DNA from: Staphylococcus schweitzeri
GTDB taxonomy: Bacteria > Bacillota > Bacilli > Staphylococcales > Staphylococcaceae
DNA length: 64,000 nucleotides
Direction: 5' to 3'
Assembly: GCF_002902405.1 (NCBI RefSeq)
Contig: NZ_PPQS01000044.1
Span: 59,759 to 123,758, forward strand
The position numbers and the translations under genes were made by a program. The stretch's first letter is position 1. Each line of letters opens with the position of its first letter. The notes under the pieces were generated by a model. It worked only from the letters and a program-made list of their open reading frames with translations. It ran no database searches and was not told the origin of the DNA. Of the stretch, positions 17,429 through 27,087 are shown piece by piece.

Positions 17429-18719
17429 AAAAAAGAATTAACGATAGGTACAACCCTAATAAAGTTATAAATAGTACTGGAATTGTAGTCATAATTCCTG
17501 TTTTAAAATAAGATCCCCACGAAATTTTAACGTCTTTTTGTGCTAAAACGTGTAGCCACAATAATGTAGCTAAAGAGCCAATTGGTGTGATTTTAGGGCC
17601 TAAATCTGAACCGATGACATTTGCATAGATTAAGCCTGCTTTTAATATATCATTGACATTTGATTGGTTTATAGCAATGGCATCTATTAAAACTGTAGGC
17701 ATATTATTCATAAGAGCTGATAAAAAGGCTGATAAAAATCCCATACCCATAATAGTGTTAAATAGTCCATAATTTGAAATATTGGACAAAATTTGAGCTA
17801 ATATTAAAGTGATTCCAGCATTTCTCAAGCCAAAAATAACAATAAACATGCCAATTGAAAATAAAACAATATTCCACGGTGCATTTTTAATTACATGTAT
17901 GATACTTACTGCGTTTGATTTTCGAGCTAATAGTAAAAAGGTACACGCAATAATAACAGTAAATATTGATACTGGAATTTTGATGAATTCACTTATTAAG
18001 TATCCGAAAAGCAATACGACTAATACGACCCACGAAATCTTAAAAAGCTTCATATCTTTAATTGCTTCTCTAGGATTTTTTATATTTCTTGTATCAAATT
18101 TATTAGGTATAGCTTTTCTAAAATATAACCATAATACGAGAATACTTGCTAAAAGCGAGAATATATTAGGAATAATCATTCGAATAAAGTATTGAACAAA
18201 GCTGATATTAAAATAATCAGCAGAAATGATATTTACTAAGTTACTGACGATTAATGGTAAAGATGTAGTATCAGCAATAAAACCACTTGCAATAATAAAT
18301 GGGAATATTGCACGTTTGTTAAACCCAATATTTTTTACCATTGCTAATACAATCGGAGTTAAAATTAAGGCTGCACCATCATTTGCGAAAAATGCAGCAA
18401 CAGCGGCACCCAATAATATGATATAAATGAACATTTTCAAACCATTACCTTTAGAAGCATGAAGCATGTGGATAGCTGACCATTCAAATAATCCTACTTT
18501 ATCTAATATTAATGAAATAAGAATAACAGAGACAAAAGTCAATGTAGCATTCCAAACAATACCTGTTACTTCGAAAACATTGGAAAAACTTACAACACGA
18601 GTAGCGATAGCAATGATGGCACCGATTAAAGCAGTAATTCCTATATCTAAACCTTTAGGTTGCCATAATACAAATATTAAAGTTACCAGAAAAATGAGTA
18701 TCGCTGAAGTTGTCATCAT
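17427..18719 (-). CDS. arsB: arsenite efflux pump ArsB
   Basis: ArsB is a 429-430 residue arsenite/antimonite:proton antiporter with about 12 transmembrane helices. [30 protein letters not shown] and [19 protein letters not shown] are strongly conserved with plasmid-borne staphylococcal ArsB. Two adjacent ATGs (18719, 18716) are possible starts; the second gives the usual 429 residues. The first overlaps the arsR stop by one base (TAATG), indicating coupling. The protein appears full-length although arsC downstream is decayed, so the locus should handle arsenite and antimonite but not arsenate reduction. Confidence 0.93.
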   Translation of the reverse strand: MMTTSAILIFLVTLIFVLWQPKGLDIGITALIGAIIAIATRVVSFSNVFEVTGIVWNATLTFVSVILISLILDKVGLFEWSAIHMLHASKGNGLKMFIYIILLGAAVAAFFANDGAALILTPIVLAMVKNIGFNKRAIFPFIIASGFIADTTSLPLIVSNLVNIISADYFNISFVQYFIRMIIPNIFSLLASILVLWLYFRKAIPNKFDTRNIKNPREAIKDMKLFKISWVVLVVLLFGYLISEFIKIPVSIFTVIIACTFLLLARKSNAVSIIHVIKNAPWNIVLFSIGMFIVIFGLRNAGITLILAQILSNISNYGLFNTIMGMGFLSAFLSALMNNMPTVLIDAIAINQSNVNDILKAGLIYANVIGSDLGPKITPIGSLATLLWLHVLAQKDVKISWGSYFKTGIMTTIPVLFITLLGLYLSLILF

Positions 18720-19033
18720 TAGTATCCACCTGTCTTAAGGTTATGACAAATATATCGTTGATTTGAGATGTGAACCATAGCCAAATTATTAATTACAGAC
18801 TCAAAAAGATCATTATTAAGTTGGTACATGTGTTTATTTCCTATTTTTTGTGTTGTAACTGAGTGGTTTTTAACTAATGCTTTTATATGATGACTTAGTG
18901 TAGGTTGAGAGAAATGAAAATGCTCTAGTAAATCACAAGCGCATAATTCACCACAAGAGAGGAAATCCAATATTTCTAATCTACTCGGAGTAGATAAAAT
19001 TTTTAAAAATCTAGCTAGTTCTTTATATGACAT
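18719..19033 (-). CDS. arsR: arsenical resistance repressor ArsR
   Basis: The 104-residue winged-helix ArsR/SmtB repressor has the metalloid-sensing motif [11 protein letters not shown] (paired cysteines in the alpha-3 helix), followed by the recognition helix [12 protein letters not shown]. It represses its own operon until arsenite or antimonite binds. The ATG at 19033 follows AGGAGG. The gene overlaps arsB. A dyad at 19066-19077 lies 33 bases upstream, in the expected operator position. The C-terminal HNLKTGGY tail has one extra cysteine just before it. Confidence 0.92.
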   Translation of the reverse strand: MSYKELARFLKILSTPSRLEILDFLSCGELCACDLLEHFHFSQPTLSHHIKALVKNHSVTTQKIGNKHMYQLNNDLFESVINNLAMVHISNQRYICHNLKTGGY

Positions 19034-19065
19034 AACAAATCCTCCTAGGCTTTAAATAGGTTATC

Positions 19066-19077
19066 ATCTATATAGAT
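19066..19077. promoter_or_regulatory. candidate ArsR operator
   Basis: ATCTATATAGAT is a perfect 12-bp palindrome 33 bases upstream of the arsR start. Related CTATG/ATAG words extend on its upstream side. Position and symmetry suit ArsR autoregulation; the assignment is inferred. Confidence 0.45.
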
Positions 19078-19206
19078 ATGTGTCTATGTATTGCCGTTTA
19101 TTATTTTTAGACAATAGCATAAAAGAACAATACGAGCTATAACGTTGAGAATCGGCTCGCTCAATAAAGATATTTCATAATGTATTATCGTTATTATTTA
19201 CAAAAA

Positions 19207-19243
19207 GGTAACTAGCCAAGTTAAGATATCAAGGCCAATTACC
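19207..19243. terminator. terminator of the small-peptide transcript
   Basis: On the minus strand GGTAATTGGCC pairs with GGCTAGTTACC (11 pairs, two G-U), followed by TTTTT at 19206-19202. The plus strand also has a T6 run, so it may work both ways. Confidence 0.65.
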
Positions 19244-19278
19244 ATTTTTTGAATTTATTTTATATTCTAGGGTATTAA

Positions 19279-19356
19279 TTAAGAAGCTTTATTTTTACGA
19301 CTAAAAATCATAAATAGTATGACTAGCGAGATTAAAATTTTTGCTATGAATTTCAT
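19279..19356 (-). CDS. 25-residue hydrophobic peptide, candidate type I toxin or membrane peptide
   Basis: On the minus strand a 25-codon frame encodes MKFIAKILISLVILFMIF followed by SRKNKAS. It is a single hydrophobic helix of about 15 residues with a basic tail. A near-consensus SD (GAGGTG, 6-base spacing) precedes the ATG and a strong rho-independent terminator (19207-19243) follows 36 bases later, so it forms a compact transcription unit in the gap between arsR and the next gene. The architecture resembles type I toxin peptides and other small membrane peptides. An antisense RNA partner is not evident. The family is not recognised. Confidence 0.55.
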   Translation of the reverse strand: MKFIAKILISLVILFMIFSRKNKAS

Positions 19357-19544
19357 TTTGATCACCTCGTTTTTAATATTTTAACACAAACATTATTGTT
19401 GTTATTGAATGAAAGCTTCTAGTTTTTATTTGATAACATTAGAGTAAGTTTCACTAACTAATTTTAAACTAATAAGTCAAATTGATATGATTATTTATAA
19501 TACTAGTATTGCAATATTTTGAATTACTAAAGGGTGGATGATTT

Positions 19545-21047
19545 ATGCGTGTAGCAATTATAGGAATGGGAACTGCTGGAGTAAGTGTTTTAAGAGAATT
19601 AGTTAAGCATCCTAAGTTTAAACAATTAGATTTAGATTTATACGATGACAAAGTTAATATGGGACAAGGCGTACCATTTCAAAATGATAGTTCAGAACTT
19701 TTGATCAATATGCCTTCTAAAAAGATGAGTTTAAATTTAGATGACGAATCAGAATTTTGGAAGTGGTACCAACAACAAACCGATTTTAAGTTTGATGAAC
19801 CTGCATATTTACCGAGATTTGTATTCGGACATTATATGAAATCTTATTTATCTATGTTCATGAAAAAATATCCAAACATATCAACTAATTATAATAAAGT
19901 TCAAGAGATTTATACAAATTCTAATATCGATGAGACAAATTTAACTTATTACATTGGTACATCAGATTCAGAACAATCATGGCAAGCGTATGATTATGTA
20001 TTTTTAACATGTGGTACATTTGCCTATCATGATCCATATAATTTAAAGGGTAAAAAAGGCTACATCGCTACGCCTTATCCAACCTATAATACTTTAGATG
20101 AAGTAAATGAATTTGACGATATTGCGATTATTGGCACAGGTCTTGCAAGCTTAGATGTTGTTCGTTATGTTGCTGCTCATCATCCGAAATTACCAATTAC
20201 AATGACGAGTCGTTCTGCTCATTTACCAAGTGTAAGGGGGACAATGATAGACGTAACATTCAAGTACTTAACTAAAGACAAATTAAATAAAATTAAAAAA
20301 CATCATTACGGTAATGCACCGCTTGATACTTTAGTTTCTTTATTTTTAAAAGAATGTGCTGAATATGAAATTGATTTTAAAAAATTAGTGCATAGACGCA
20401 CAGGAAATCATATAGCAGATTTAAAGTATGATTTAGCGCATCCAACAGAAATGGGGATTTTCCAAAGTATTATTGAACAATTGAAAGAGAATTTAAATTG
20501 GATATGGAATAGTTTGAGTATTGAAGATCAACACCAATTTAATCAAAAATACTCAAAGGTGATTCAATTAAATTCAAATCCAATGCCTCCAAGAACTGCT
20601 GAACTAATTATTGAATTATTAGAAAATAAGTCTTTAATATTGAAAAAAGATTTAGAAGATGTGAAACATGATGACAATTTGTATTATTTTTCGTATAAAA
20701 ACCAAGAATCAGCAGACATATTTAATGTTGTGATTAATGCCACTGGTGCAAAAAATCATTTATCTGAATTAGATGAAGATGATCAATTAATTAAAAATCT
20801 TGAAAATGGACAAATTGTACAAGCACATCTAATGGGAGGCATACAAATCATACCGGAAACCAATCAAGTTATAAGTCCAAGGTTTGGAACTTTATCAAAT
20901 ATGATTGCCATAGGTCAAATGACAAACGGTGTTAATAAATTACGAAATGGTGTGAAAATGATAGTAGAACAAGTTGCACATACGGTGTCTCAATTATACG
21001 ATACTTTAGAATTAAACGAACAACAGCAGCGACGTGATAATCAATAA
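19545..21047 (+). CDS. FAD/NAD(P)-binding protein of unknown substrate
   Basis: The 500-residue protein starts with a dinucleotide-binding fold (VAIIGMGTAGVSVLRELV; GxGxxG variant), then LYDDKVNMGQGVPF, a second nucleotide motif IAIIGTGLASLDVVRYVA near residue 190, and INATGAKNH near 395. This matches the FAD-NAD(P)-binding family (NAD_binding_9) rather than a defined oxidoreductase. It is presumably a flavin-dependent cytoplasmic enzyme; the reaction is unknown. AGGGTGG lies upstream of the ATG. It stands alone before the FMN riboswitch; its nearness to the riboflavin operon may be chance. Confidence 0.8.
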   Translation: MRVAIIGMGTAGVSVLRELVKHPKFKQLDLDLYDDKVNMGQGVPFQNDSSELLINMPSKKMSLNLDDESEFWKWYQQQTDFKFDEPAYLPRFVFGHYMKSYLSMFMKKYPNISTNYNKVQEIYTNSNIDETNLTYYIGTSDSEQSWQAYDYVFLTCGTFAYHDPYNLKGKKGYIATPYPTYNTLDEVNEFDDIAIIGTGLASLDVVRYVAAHHPKLPITMTSRSAHLPSVRGTMIDVTFKYLTKDKLNKIKKHHYGNAPLDTLVSLFLKECAEYEIDFKKLVHRRTGNHIADLKYDLAHPTEMGIFQSIIEQLKENLNWIWNSLSIEDQHQFNQKYSKVIQLNSNPMPPRTAELIIELLENKSLILKKDLEDVKHDDNLYYFSYKNQESADIFNVVINATGAKNHLSELDEDDQLIKNLENGQIVQAHLMGGIQIIPETNQVISPRFGTLSNMIAIGQMTNGVNKLRNGVKMIVEQVAHTVSQLYDTLELNEQQQRRDNQ

Positions 21048-21248
21048 GTTGTAATTAAAAGATAATAAAGAAAACGATATAGAGATGAATTGATTGCTTA
21101 ATTTAATGTGTGTTAAAAAGAACTATGCCATTACTTCTCAGATTAAATTAAAATTGTCATTAATTGTATTTTCTGAAAACATATAGTATCATTTTAGACG
21201 TAGTAGACATACTACAAACTCAAATAATCTATAACAATTTCATATATA

Positions 21249-21380
21249 ATTCTTTCGGGGCAGGGTGCAATTCCCAACCGGCAGTAAATTAAGCCTGCGA
21301 CCCACTAATATTTTGCATATTAGTGGCTGATCTAGTGAGATTCTAGAGCCGACAGTGAAAGTCTGGATGGGAGAAAGAAT
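21249..21380 (+). ncRNA. FMN riboswitch (RFN element)
   Basis: The conserved RFN blocks GGGGCAGGGTGCAATTCCC, ACCGGCAGTAAAT, AGCCTGCGACCC, CTGATCTAGTGAGATTCTAG, AGCCGACAGT and AGTCTGGATGGGAGAAAG are present in order, closed by a P1 helix ATTCTTTC/GAAAGAAT. It senses FMN and controls the ribDEBAH operon through the terminator at 21457-21491. Confidence 0.96.
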
Positions 21381-21456
21381 ATCAGTTATCGACACAGATA
21401 ATGTAGCGTATTTGAAAATTAATTACAAATAGGCTTATTTAATGATACATTTTTAC

Positions 21457-21491
21457 TCCTTGCATCTGATTTTTTGATGTGAGGATTTTTG
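21457..21491 (+). terminator. FMN riboswitch terminator
   Basis: TCCTTGCATC pairs with GATGTGAGGA around a T-rich loop, followed by TTTTTGTTT, just upstream of the ribD SD. Confidence 0.7.
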
Positions 21492-21508
21492 TTTATAGAG
21501 GTGATAAT

Positions 21509-22552
21509 TTGAGTCAATTTATGGATTACGCGATTCAACTTGCGAACATGGTACAAGGGCAAACAGGTGTTAATCCTCCTGTTGGTGCAGTTGTAGTTAA
21601 AGAAGGTAGAATTGTAGGTATCGGTGCACACTTGAAAAAAGGTGACAAACATGCAGAAGTTCAAGCTTTAGACATGGCAAAGCAAGATGCTATTGGTGCA
21701 AGTATTTATATCACATTAGAACCATGCAGTCATTTTGGTTCTACTCCACCATGTATTAATAAAATCATTGAGTGCAAAATTTCCAAAGTAATTTATGCTA
21801 CAAAAGATGATTCGTTAGATACACATGGTGACGATACATTACGTGCTAACGGTATAGAAGTAGAATGTGTTAATGATGAACGTGCGACACGTTTGTATAG
21901 AGATTTTTTCAAAGCAAAAGCAAAGCAAGTACCACAAGTAACTATAAAAGTTTCAGCAAGTTTAGATGGTAAACAAGCTAATGACTATGGACAAAGTCAA
22001 TGGATTACAAATAAAGAGGTCAAACAAGATGTCTATAAATTAAGACATAGCCATGACGCAGTGTTAACAGGTCGTGGCACAATCGAATTAGATAATCCAC
22101 AGTATACGACACGTATTCAAGATGGAAAAAATCCAATAAAAATTATTTTGTCAAAGTCCGGAAATATTAATTTTAACAAACAAATTTATCAAGATGAATC
22201 AACGCCAATTTGGATATATACTGAAAATCCAAATTTAACAACGAATAAAACACATATTGAAATTATTTACTTGAAGTCATGTGGTTTAACAACAATACTT
22301 CATAATTTATATAAAAAAGGTGTTGGTACCTTGCTAGTCGAGGCAGGTCCAACGATTACTTCAAAATTTCTCCAATCTAATTTTATAGATGAACTTATTC
22401 TCTATATTGCCCCGAAATTAATTGGTGGATCTGGAAATTATCAATTTTATCAAACGGATAAAGTGATGGAAATTCCAGACACAAATCAATTTGAAATTGT
22501 TCATTCCGAGTTATTAAATCAAAATGTCAAATTAACTTTACGAAAGAAGTGA
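21509..22552 (+). CDS. ribD: bifunctional riboflavin deaminase/reductase RibD
   Basis: The 347-residue protein has an N-terminal deaminase (zinc site HAEVQAL near residue 50 and PCSHFGSTPPC) and a C-terminal reductase (KVSASLDGK, SQWITNKEVKQDVYKLR, LTGRGT). It performs the second and third steps from GTP towards riboflavin. The start is TTG at 21509 with GAGGTG six bases before; the longer frame from 21479 would translate the terminator. ATG at 21521 is a weaker choice. First gene of the FMN-regulated operon. Confidence 0.95.
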   Translation: MSQFMDYAIQLANMVQGQTGVNPPVGAVVVKEGRIVGIGAHLKKGDKHAEVQALDMAKQDAIGASIYITLEPCSHFGSTPPCINKIIECKISKVIYATKDDSLDTHGDDTLRANGIEVECVNDERATRLYRDFFKAKAKQVPQVTIKVSASLDGKQANDYGQSQWITNKEVKQDVYKLRHSHDAVLTGRGTIELDNPQYTTRIQDGKNPIKIILSKSGNINFNKQIYQDESTPIWIYTENPNLTTNKTHIEIIYLKSCGLTTILHNLYKKGVGTLLVEAGPTITSKFLQSNFIDELILYIAPKLIGGSGNYQFYQTDKVMEIPDTNQFEIVHSELLNQNVKLTLRKK

Positions 22553-22558
22553 TGATGC

Positions 22559-23191
22559 ATGTTTACTGGCATCGTTGAAGAAATAGGTGTCGTTAAAAGT
22601 GTACAAATTCGTCAATCTGTTAGAACGATTGAAATTGAAGCACATAAAATTATTGAAGATATGCATATTGGTGATTCGATTAGTGTGAATGGTGCATGTT
22701 TAACGGTTATTGATTTTAATCCAACATCTTTTACTGTACAAGTTATTAAAGGTACTGAAAATAAAACCTATTTATCAGATGTGAAACGACAGTCTGAAGT
22801 GAATCTAGAACGTGCAATGAGTGGTAACGGTAGGTTTGGTGGTCACTTTGTATTAGGTCATGTCGATGAACTTGGAACAATTTCTAAAATAAACGAAACC
22901 ACAAATGCCAAAATTATTTCTATCCAATGTCCTAACAATATTATTGAACAATTGGTTAAACAAGGTTCAATAACCGTAGATGGTGTGAGTTTAACAATTT
23001 TTGATAAGCACCAACATGCATTTGATATTCACCTTATTCCCGAAACAAGACGTTCTACCATTTTAGCGTCAAAGAAAATAGGTGATCATGTACATTTGGA
23101 AACAGATGTATTGTTTAAATATGTTGAAAATATTTTAAATAAAAATAACGATCATTTATCTGCGGATAAATTAAGAGCATTTGGATTTTAG
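22559..23191 (+). CDS. ribE: riboflavin synthase (alpha chain)
   Basis: The 210-residue enzyme dismutates two 6,7-dimethyl-8-ribityllumazine molecules to riboflavin. Two tandem lumazine-binding domains are visible: MFTGIVEEIGVV with SVNGACLTV in the first, and GGHFVLGHVDELG with VDGVSLTIF in the second. The ATG lies 6 bases after the ribD stop; GAAGTGATG supplies a weak SD. The length is normal. It is co-expressed with the rest of the rib operon. Confidence 0.96.
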   Translation: MFTGIVEEIGVVKSVQIRQSVRTIEIEAHKIIEDMHIGDSISVNGACLTVIDFNPTSFTVQVIKGTENKTYLSDVKRQSEVNLERAMSGNGRFGGHFVLGHVDELGTISKINETTNAKIISIQCPNNIIEQLVKQGSITVDGVSLTIFDKHQHAFDIHLIPETRRSTILASKKIGDHVHLETDVLFKYVENILNKNNDHLSADKLRAFGF

Positions 23192-23201
23192 GAGGGGTAT
23201 T

Positions 23202-24383
23202 ATGCAATTCGATAATATAGAGAGTGCTTTAGTAGCTTTGAAAAATGGTGAAACAATTATCGTGGTTGATGATGCAAATCGTGAAAATGAAGGCGACTTA
23301 GTTGCAGTCACTGAATGGATGGACGATCACACTATTAATTTTATGGCGAAAGAAGGAAGAGGCCTCATATGTGCACCTATGTCTAAAGATATTGCAGAAC
23401 GATTAGAATTAGTACAAATGGTGGAAGATAATTCGGATGTCTATGGAACTCAATTTACTGTGAGTGTCGACCATATTGATACTACAACTGGTATTAGTGC
23501 ATTTGAACGTACATTAACTGCTAAAAAACTAATAGATCCAAGTAGTATTGCCAATGATTTTAATCGTCCTGGTCATTTGTTTCCCCTAGTAGCTAAAGAT
23601 AAAGGTGTATTAGAAAGAAATGGGCATACTGAAGCGGCTGTCGACTTAGCAAGGCTTACTGGTGCCAAACCAGCTGGAGTTATTTGTGAAATAATGAATG
23701 ATGACGGCACAATGGCCAAAGGTCAGGATTTACAACAATTTAAAGAAAAACATCAACTGAAAATGATAACAATTGAGGACCTAGTTGAATATCGTAAAAA
23801 ATTAGAACCAGAAATTGAATTTAAAGCAAAAGTGAAAATGCCTACAGACTTTGGAACTTTTGATATGTATGGCTTTAAAGCTACCTTTACAGATGAGGAA
23901 ATCGTGGTACTTTCTAAAGGTCCAATTCGACAACATGAAAATGTTCGATTGCATTCAGCTTGTCTTACTGGTGATATTTTCCATAGTCAACGATGTGATT
24001 GTGGTGCGCAACTTGAAGCATCTATGAAATATATTAATGACAATGGTGGTATGATTATTTATTTACCGCAAGAAGGTCGAGGTATAGGTTTATTAAATAA
24101 ATTACGTGCATATGAATTAATAGAACAAGGATATGATACTGTAACTGCGAATTTAGCTTTAGGTTTTGATGAAGATTTACGAGATTATCATATTGCAGCA
24201 CAAATTTTAAAATATTTTAAAATTAAACAAATCAGTTTATTAAGTAATAACCCAAGTAAATTTGAAGGTTTAAAGCAATATGGTATTAATATCGCAGAAA
24301 GAATCGAAGTCATTGTGCCTGAAACGGTACATAACCATGATTATATGGAAACAAAAAAAATAAAAATGGGTCATTTGATATAG
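23202..24383 (+). CDS. ribBA: bifunctional GTP cyclohydrolase II / DHBP synthase RibBA
   Basis: The 393-residue fusion has an N-terminal 3,4-dihydroxy-2-butanone-4-phosphate synthase (DDANRENEGDLV, then FNRPGHLFPL and EICEI-like IVCEIM region) and a C-terminal GTP cyclohydrolase II. The latter shows the zinc site CLTGDIFHSQRCDCG and the LPQEGRGIGLLNK catalytic block. It supplies both riboflavin precursors. The ATG at 23202 follows GGAGGGG; the longer frame from 23181 would overlap ribE and is rejected. Confidence 0.96.
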   Translation: MQFDNIESALVALKNGETIIVVDDANRENEGDLVAVTEWMDDHTINFMAKEGRGLICAPMSKDIAERLELVQMVEDNSDVYGTQFTVSVDHIDTTTGISAFERTLTAKKLIDPSSIANDFNRPGHLFPLVAKDKGVLERNGHTEAAVDLARLTGAKPAGVICEIMNDDGTMAKGQDLQQFKEKHQLKMITIEDLVEYRKKLEPEIEFKAKVKMPTDFGTFDMYGFKATFTDEEIVVLSKGPIRQHENVRLHSACLTGDIFHSQRCDCGAQLEASMKYINDNGGMIIYLPQEGRGIGLLNKLRAYELIEQGYDTVTANLALGFDEDLRDYHIAAQILKYFKIKQISLLSNNPSKFEGLKQYGINIAERIEVIVPETVHNHDYMETKKIKMGHLI

Positions 24384-24395
24384 GAGGATAATAAC

Positions 24396-24857
24396 ATGAA
24401 TTTTGAAGGAAAATTAATAGGTAAAGATTTGAAAATAGCAGTTGTAGTAAGTAGATTTAATGATTTTATTACTGGTAGATTATTGGAAGGTGCAAAAGAT
24501 ACACTTATCCGTCACGATGTTCAGGAAAATAATATAGATGTAGCATATGTACCTGGTGCGTTTGAAATTCCATTAGTAGCTAAAAAGCTAGCAACTTCAG
24601 GGAATTATGATGCTGTAATTACTTTAGGATGTGTGATACGTGGTGCGACATCACATTATGATTATGTATGTAATGAAGTTGCGAAAGGTGTATCTAAAGT
24701 TAATGATCAAACAAATGTACCAGTAATTTTTGGTATATTAACGACAGAAAGTATTGAGCAAGCAGTTGAAAGAGCTGGTACTAAAGCAGGTAATAAAGGT
24801 GCAGAAGCAGCTGTAAGTGCAATTGAAATGGCAAATTTATTAAAAACAATTAATTAG
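24396..24857 (+). CDS. ribH: 6,7-dimethyl-8-ribityllumazine synthase
   Basis: The 153-residue enzyme condenses the two RibBA/RibD products to lumazine, the substrate of RibE. It has [17 protein letters not shown], the [15 protein letters not shown] substrate loop and [19 protein letters not shown] with the catalytic histidine. The family forms 60-subunit shells in Bacillus. AGGAGG precedes the ATG. It is the last gene of the operon, followed by a strong terminator. Confidence 0.96.
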   Translation: MNFEGKLIGKDLKIAVVVSRFNDFITGRLLEGAKDTLIRHDVQENNIDVAYVPGAFEIPLVAKKLATSGNYDAVITLGCVIRGATSHYDYVCNEVAKGVSKVNDQTNVPVIFGILTTESIEQAVERAGTKAGNKGAEAAVSAIEMANLLKTIN

Positions 24858-24920
24858 AAATTTGTATCATATGATTTAAGGTCTAATTGATTGAAATACT
24901 AGATAAAACGACGATAACGT

Positions 24921-24966
24921 GTTTAGGACAGTTTATCTATTTATACAATAGTTAACTGTCCTAAAC
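24921..24966. terminator. bidirectional terminator between ribH and proline dehydrogenase
   Basis: GTTTAGGACAGTT (24921-24933) pairs with AACTGTCCTAAAC (24954-24966), 13 perfect pairs, between convergent genes. Confidence 0.75.
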
Positions 24967-24978
24967 ATTTGTTTATAT

Positions 24979-25980
24979 TTATTTACGACATAATTTTTTG
25001 ACTAAGGATGCACCCAACATAATAGAAGCACCAATACTTGCTATAATTCCAACTCTCTTTATTGTAGCTGGCTTTACAAATTCTTTAACGGCTAACGATA
25101 AGTTTTGTGGGCGTTCTGCTAATCTTCTCATGAAATATGCAAACCAATCATCTCCATAAGGTACATAAATCGTAAAGTTATATCCTTCATTCGCAATTTG
25201 TTCTGCTAATTCTGATCTAAAACCATAAAGCATTTGGAATTCCATACGATCTTTTTCGATATTATGCTTTTTCATAAATTGTTTCACATGATTAATAATT
25301 TGATGGTCATGTGTCGCAATAGATGTAAAATTGCGAGCATTTAACAAACGTTGTTCAATAATTTTAATATAGTTTGCATCTACATCTTCTTTAGATTGAA
25401 ACGCGATTGCCTCATTTTCTTTATAAGCCCCTTTAACTAAACGCAAGCGTAAATCTTGGTATTTATCAACAAGTTCTGGACTATCAAATAGATAAGCTTG
25501 GATAACTGTGCCAACATTTCTAAATTCACCTTTTAATCGGTCAAGAACTTGAATTATTTGTTGTAAACTAGCATATTTTTCAGTGTCAATATTAATATGC
25601 ATGTTATTGTAACTATTTGCTTTAAGTAAAATTTCTCTTAAATTTTGATATGCTAATTCTAAATCAAATTCAGCACCTAATTGACTTAACTTGACAGACA
25701 CATGGGCATTTACACCGTGTTGGTGAAGCGCGTCCATAATCGTTAAAATTTGTTCTTTAGCATGATTGCTTTCTTCTTCTGTTCCAACAAATTCCCCTAA
25801 ATTGTCAACAGTAACAGCAATGTTTTTATCATTTAAGTGTTCAATTGTATTGATTAATTGTGGAATTGTATTTCCGGCAACGACTTTATTTGCACCCATA
25901 CGAGGTCCAACTTTTTTAGCTGCGTTGTTTAAAAAACTATTATTAGATAATCCGATAAAAAAATTCTTTAATAGTGCCAT
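24979..25980 (-). CDS. putA: proline dehydrogenase (monofunctional)
   Basis: This 333-residue FAD enzyme oxidises proline to pyrroline-5-carboxylate, feeding electrons to the membrane quinone pool. The TIM-barrel motifs are present: VTVDNLGEFV, HVSVKLSQLGAEFD, INIDTEKY, RLVKGAYKE, IATHDHQII, EFQMLYGFR and the C-terminal RRLAERPQN. The C-terminal tail is hydrophobic and basic, suggesting membrane contact. It lacks the aldehyde dehydrogenase and DNA-binding domains of Gram-negative PutA. SD GGAGG precedes the ATG. Confidence 0.93.
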   Translation of the reverse strand: MALLKNFFIGLSNNSFLNNAAKKVGPRMGANKVVAGNTIPQLINTIEHLNDKNIAVTVDNLGEFVGTEEESNHAKEQILTIMDALHQHGVNAHVSVKLSQLGAEFDLELAYQNLREILLKANSYNNMHINIDTEKYASLQQIIQVLDRLKGEFRNVGTVIQAYLFDSPELVDKYQDLRLRLVKGAYKENEAIAFQSKEDVDANYIKIIEQRLLNARNFTSIATHDHQIINHVKQFMKKHNIEKDRMEFQMLYGFRSELAEQIANEGYNFTIYVPYGDDWFAYFMRRLAERPQNLSLAVKEFVKPATIKRVGIIASIGASIMLGASLVKKLCRK

Positions 25981-26212
25981 TGCTACTCCTCCAAACCCTT
26001 GTGTTTACAATAAGTTTAGCATGAAAAAAATATTTGAGAAAGCGTTTTCATCAAAAACAATTAAAAATAATTATGTATAATTACACCATTGTTTGTGTTG
26101 ATTTCATTTATATTAAATAATATGGACAACAATAATACTATAAATAGAAATCTACATGCAGAATTTGCTATAATAATGTTATTGAAGATTATCAAAAAGG
26201 GGCAGTATAAGA

Positions 26213-27040
26213 ATGTGGAAGTGGGAAGCTGAAAATGATGCAAAAGGCGTCGTTGTTATTGCTCATAATATATTAGAACATACAGGAAGATATGCATATG
26301 TTATTACGATGTTAAGACGAAATGGTTATCATGTGATAATGGGAGATTTGCCAGGTCAAGGACAAACATCTAGAGCGAATAAAGGTCAAATTGAAAATTT
26401 TCAAACATATCATGAAAGTTTGCTAGATTGGTTGAAAATCGCTAATGAATATAAAATTCCAACTTATGTTTTAGGCGTAGGACTTGGTTGTTTAATATTA
26501 TTAAATTTACTTGAAAAAGTTGAATTACCTATTGAGGGCATGCTGTTGATATCACCTATGTTAGAACTTCAAAAAAATGGTAAAAATCGTAAAGATAAAC
26601 TCATTTCAAATATAGGTAAAATTTCAAAAGATACACGTTTTAATGTTGGTGTAGAAGCAAAAGATTTAACACGTAATTTAGAAATTGTAGAAGAAACAGA
26701 AAATGATGGATTAATGCTAAAAAAAGCGACATATCATTGGTACAATACGATAAATGAAACAATGAAAAATACGATGTCTCATATTCATGACATTCAACCA
26801 TTGCCAACATTGCTTATGTATGGAACTAAAGATTTAATAGTTGATACAAGAGCAATTGATGAGTTTAAAGTTAAATATCAAACACCGGAATTATATTTCA
26901 AAGCTTGGCAAGGTTTTTATCATGAAGTACATAATGAGCCAGAACGTGATGAAGTAATGCGTTATATTTTGACGTTTTTAAATAATAGTGTCAATACTAT
27001 GGGATTCATTGTTGAAGAAGAAGAAATCGAAGAAATTTAA
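26213..27040 (+). CDS. lysophospholipase-like alpha/beta hydrolase lacking the nucleophilic serine
   Basis: The 275-residue protein has the monoacylglycerol-lipase-type fold: oxyanion region AHNILEHTGRYAYV, GDLPGQGQT, an acid in GTKDLIVD and a histidine in FYHEVHNEP. At the nucleophile elbow the expected GxSxG reads G88-V-G90-L-G92, so serine is replaced by glycine and classical hydrolase chemistry should be impossible. The frame is otherwise intact, so the protein is probably retained for another purpose. The ATG start at 26213 is preceded by a modest AAAGGGGC. It ends in a strong terminator. Confidence 0.75.
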   Translation: MWKWEAENDAKGVVVIAHNILEHTGRYAYVITMLRRNGYHVIMGDLPGQGQTSRANKGQIENFQTYHESLLDWLKIANEYKIPTYVLGVGLGCLILLNLLEKVELPIEGMLLISPMLELQKNGKNRKDKLISNIGKISKDTRFNVGVEAKDLTRNLEIVEETENDGLMLKKATYHWYNTINETMKNTMSHIHDIQPLPTLLMYGTKDLIVDTRAIDEFKVKYQTPELYFKAWQGFYHEVHNEPERDEVMRYILTFLNNSVNTMGFIVEEEEIEEI

Positions 27041-27054
27041 TAATTAGATTTAGT

Positions 27055-27087
27055 AAAGATGAGTCAAAATGAGCTCATCTTTTTTTA
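27055..27087 (+). terminator. terminator after the lysophospholipase-like gene
   Basis: AAAGATGAG pairs with CTCATCTTT, followed by a T-run. Confidence 0.8.

Noticed and set aside
13355..19356. A defence or competence island around the CPBP protease, sigS, the ComK-like gene and ars
   Set aside because: No nuclease, methylase, integrase, att repeats or toxin-antitoxin pair ties the genes together; they look like separate transcription units.
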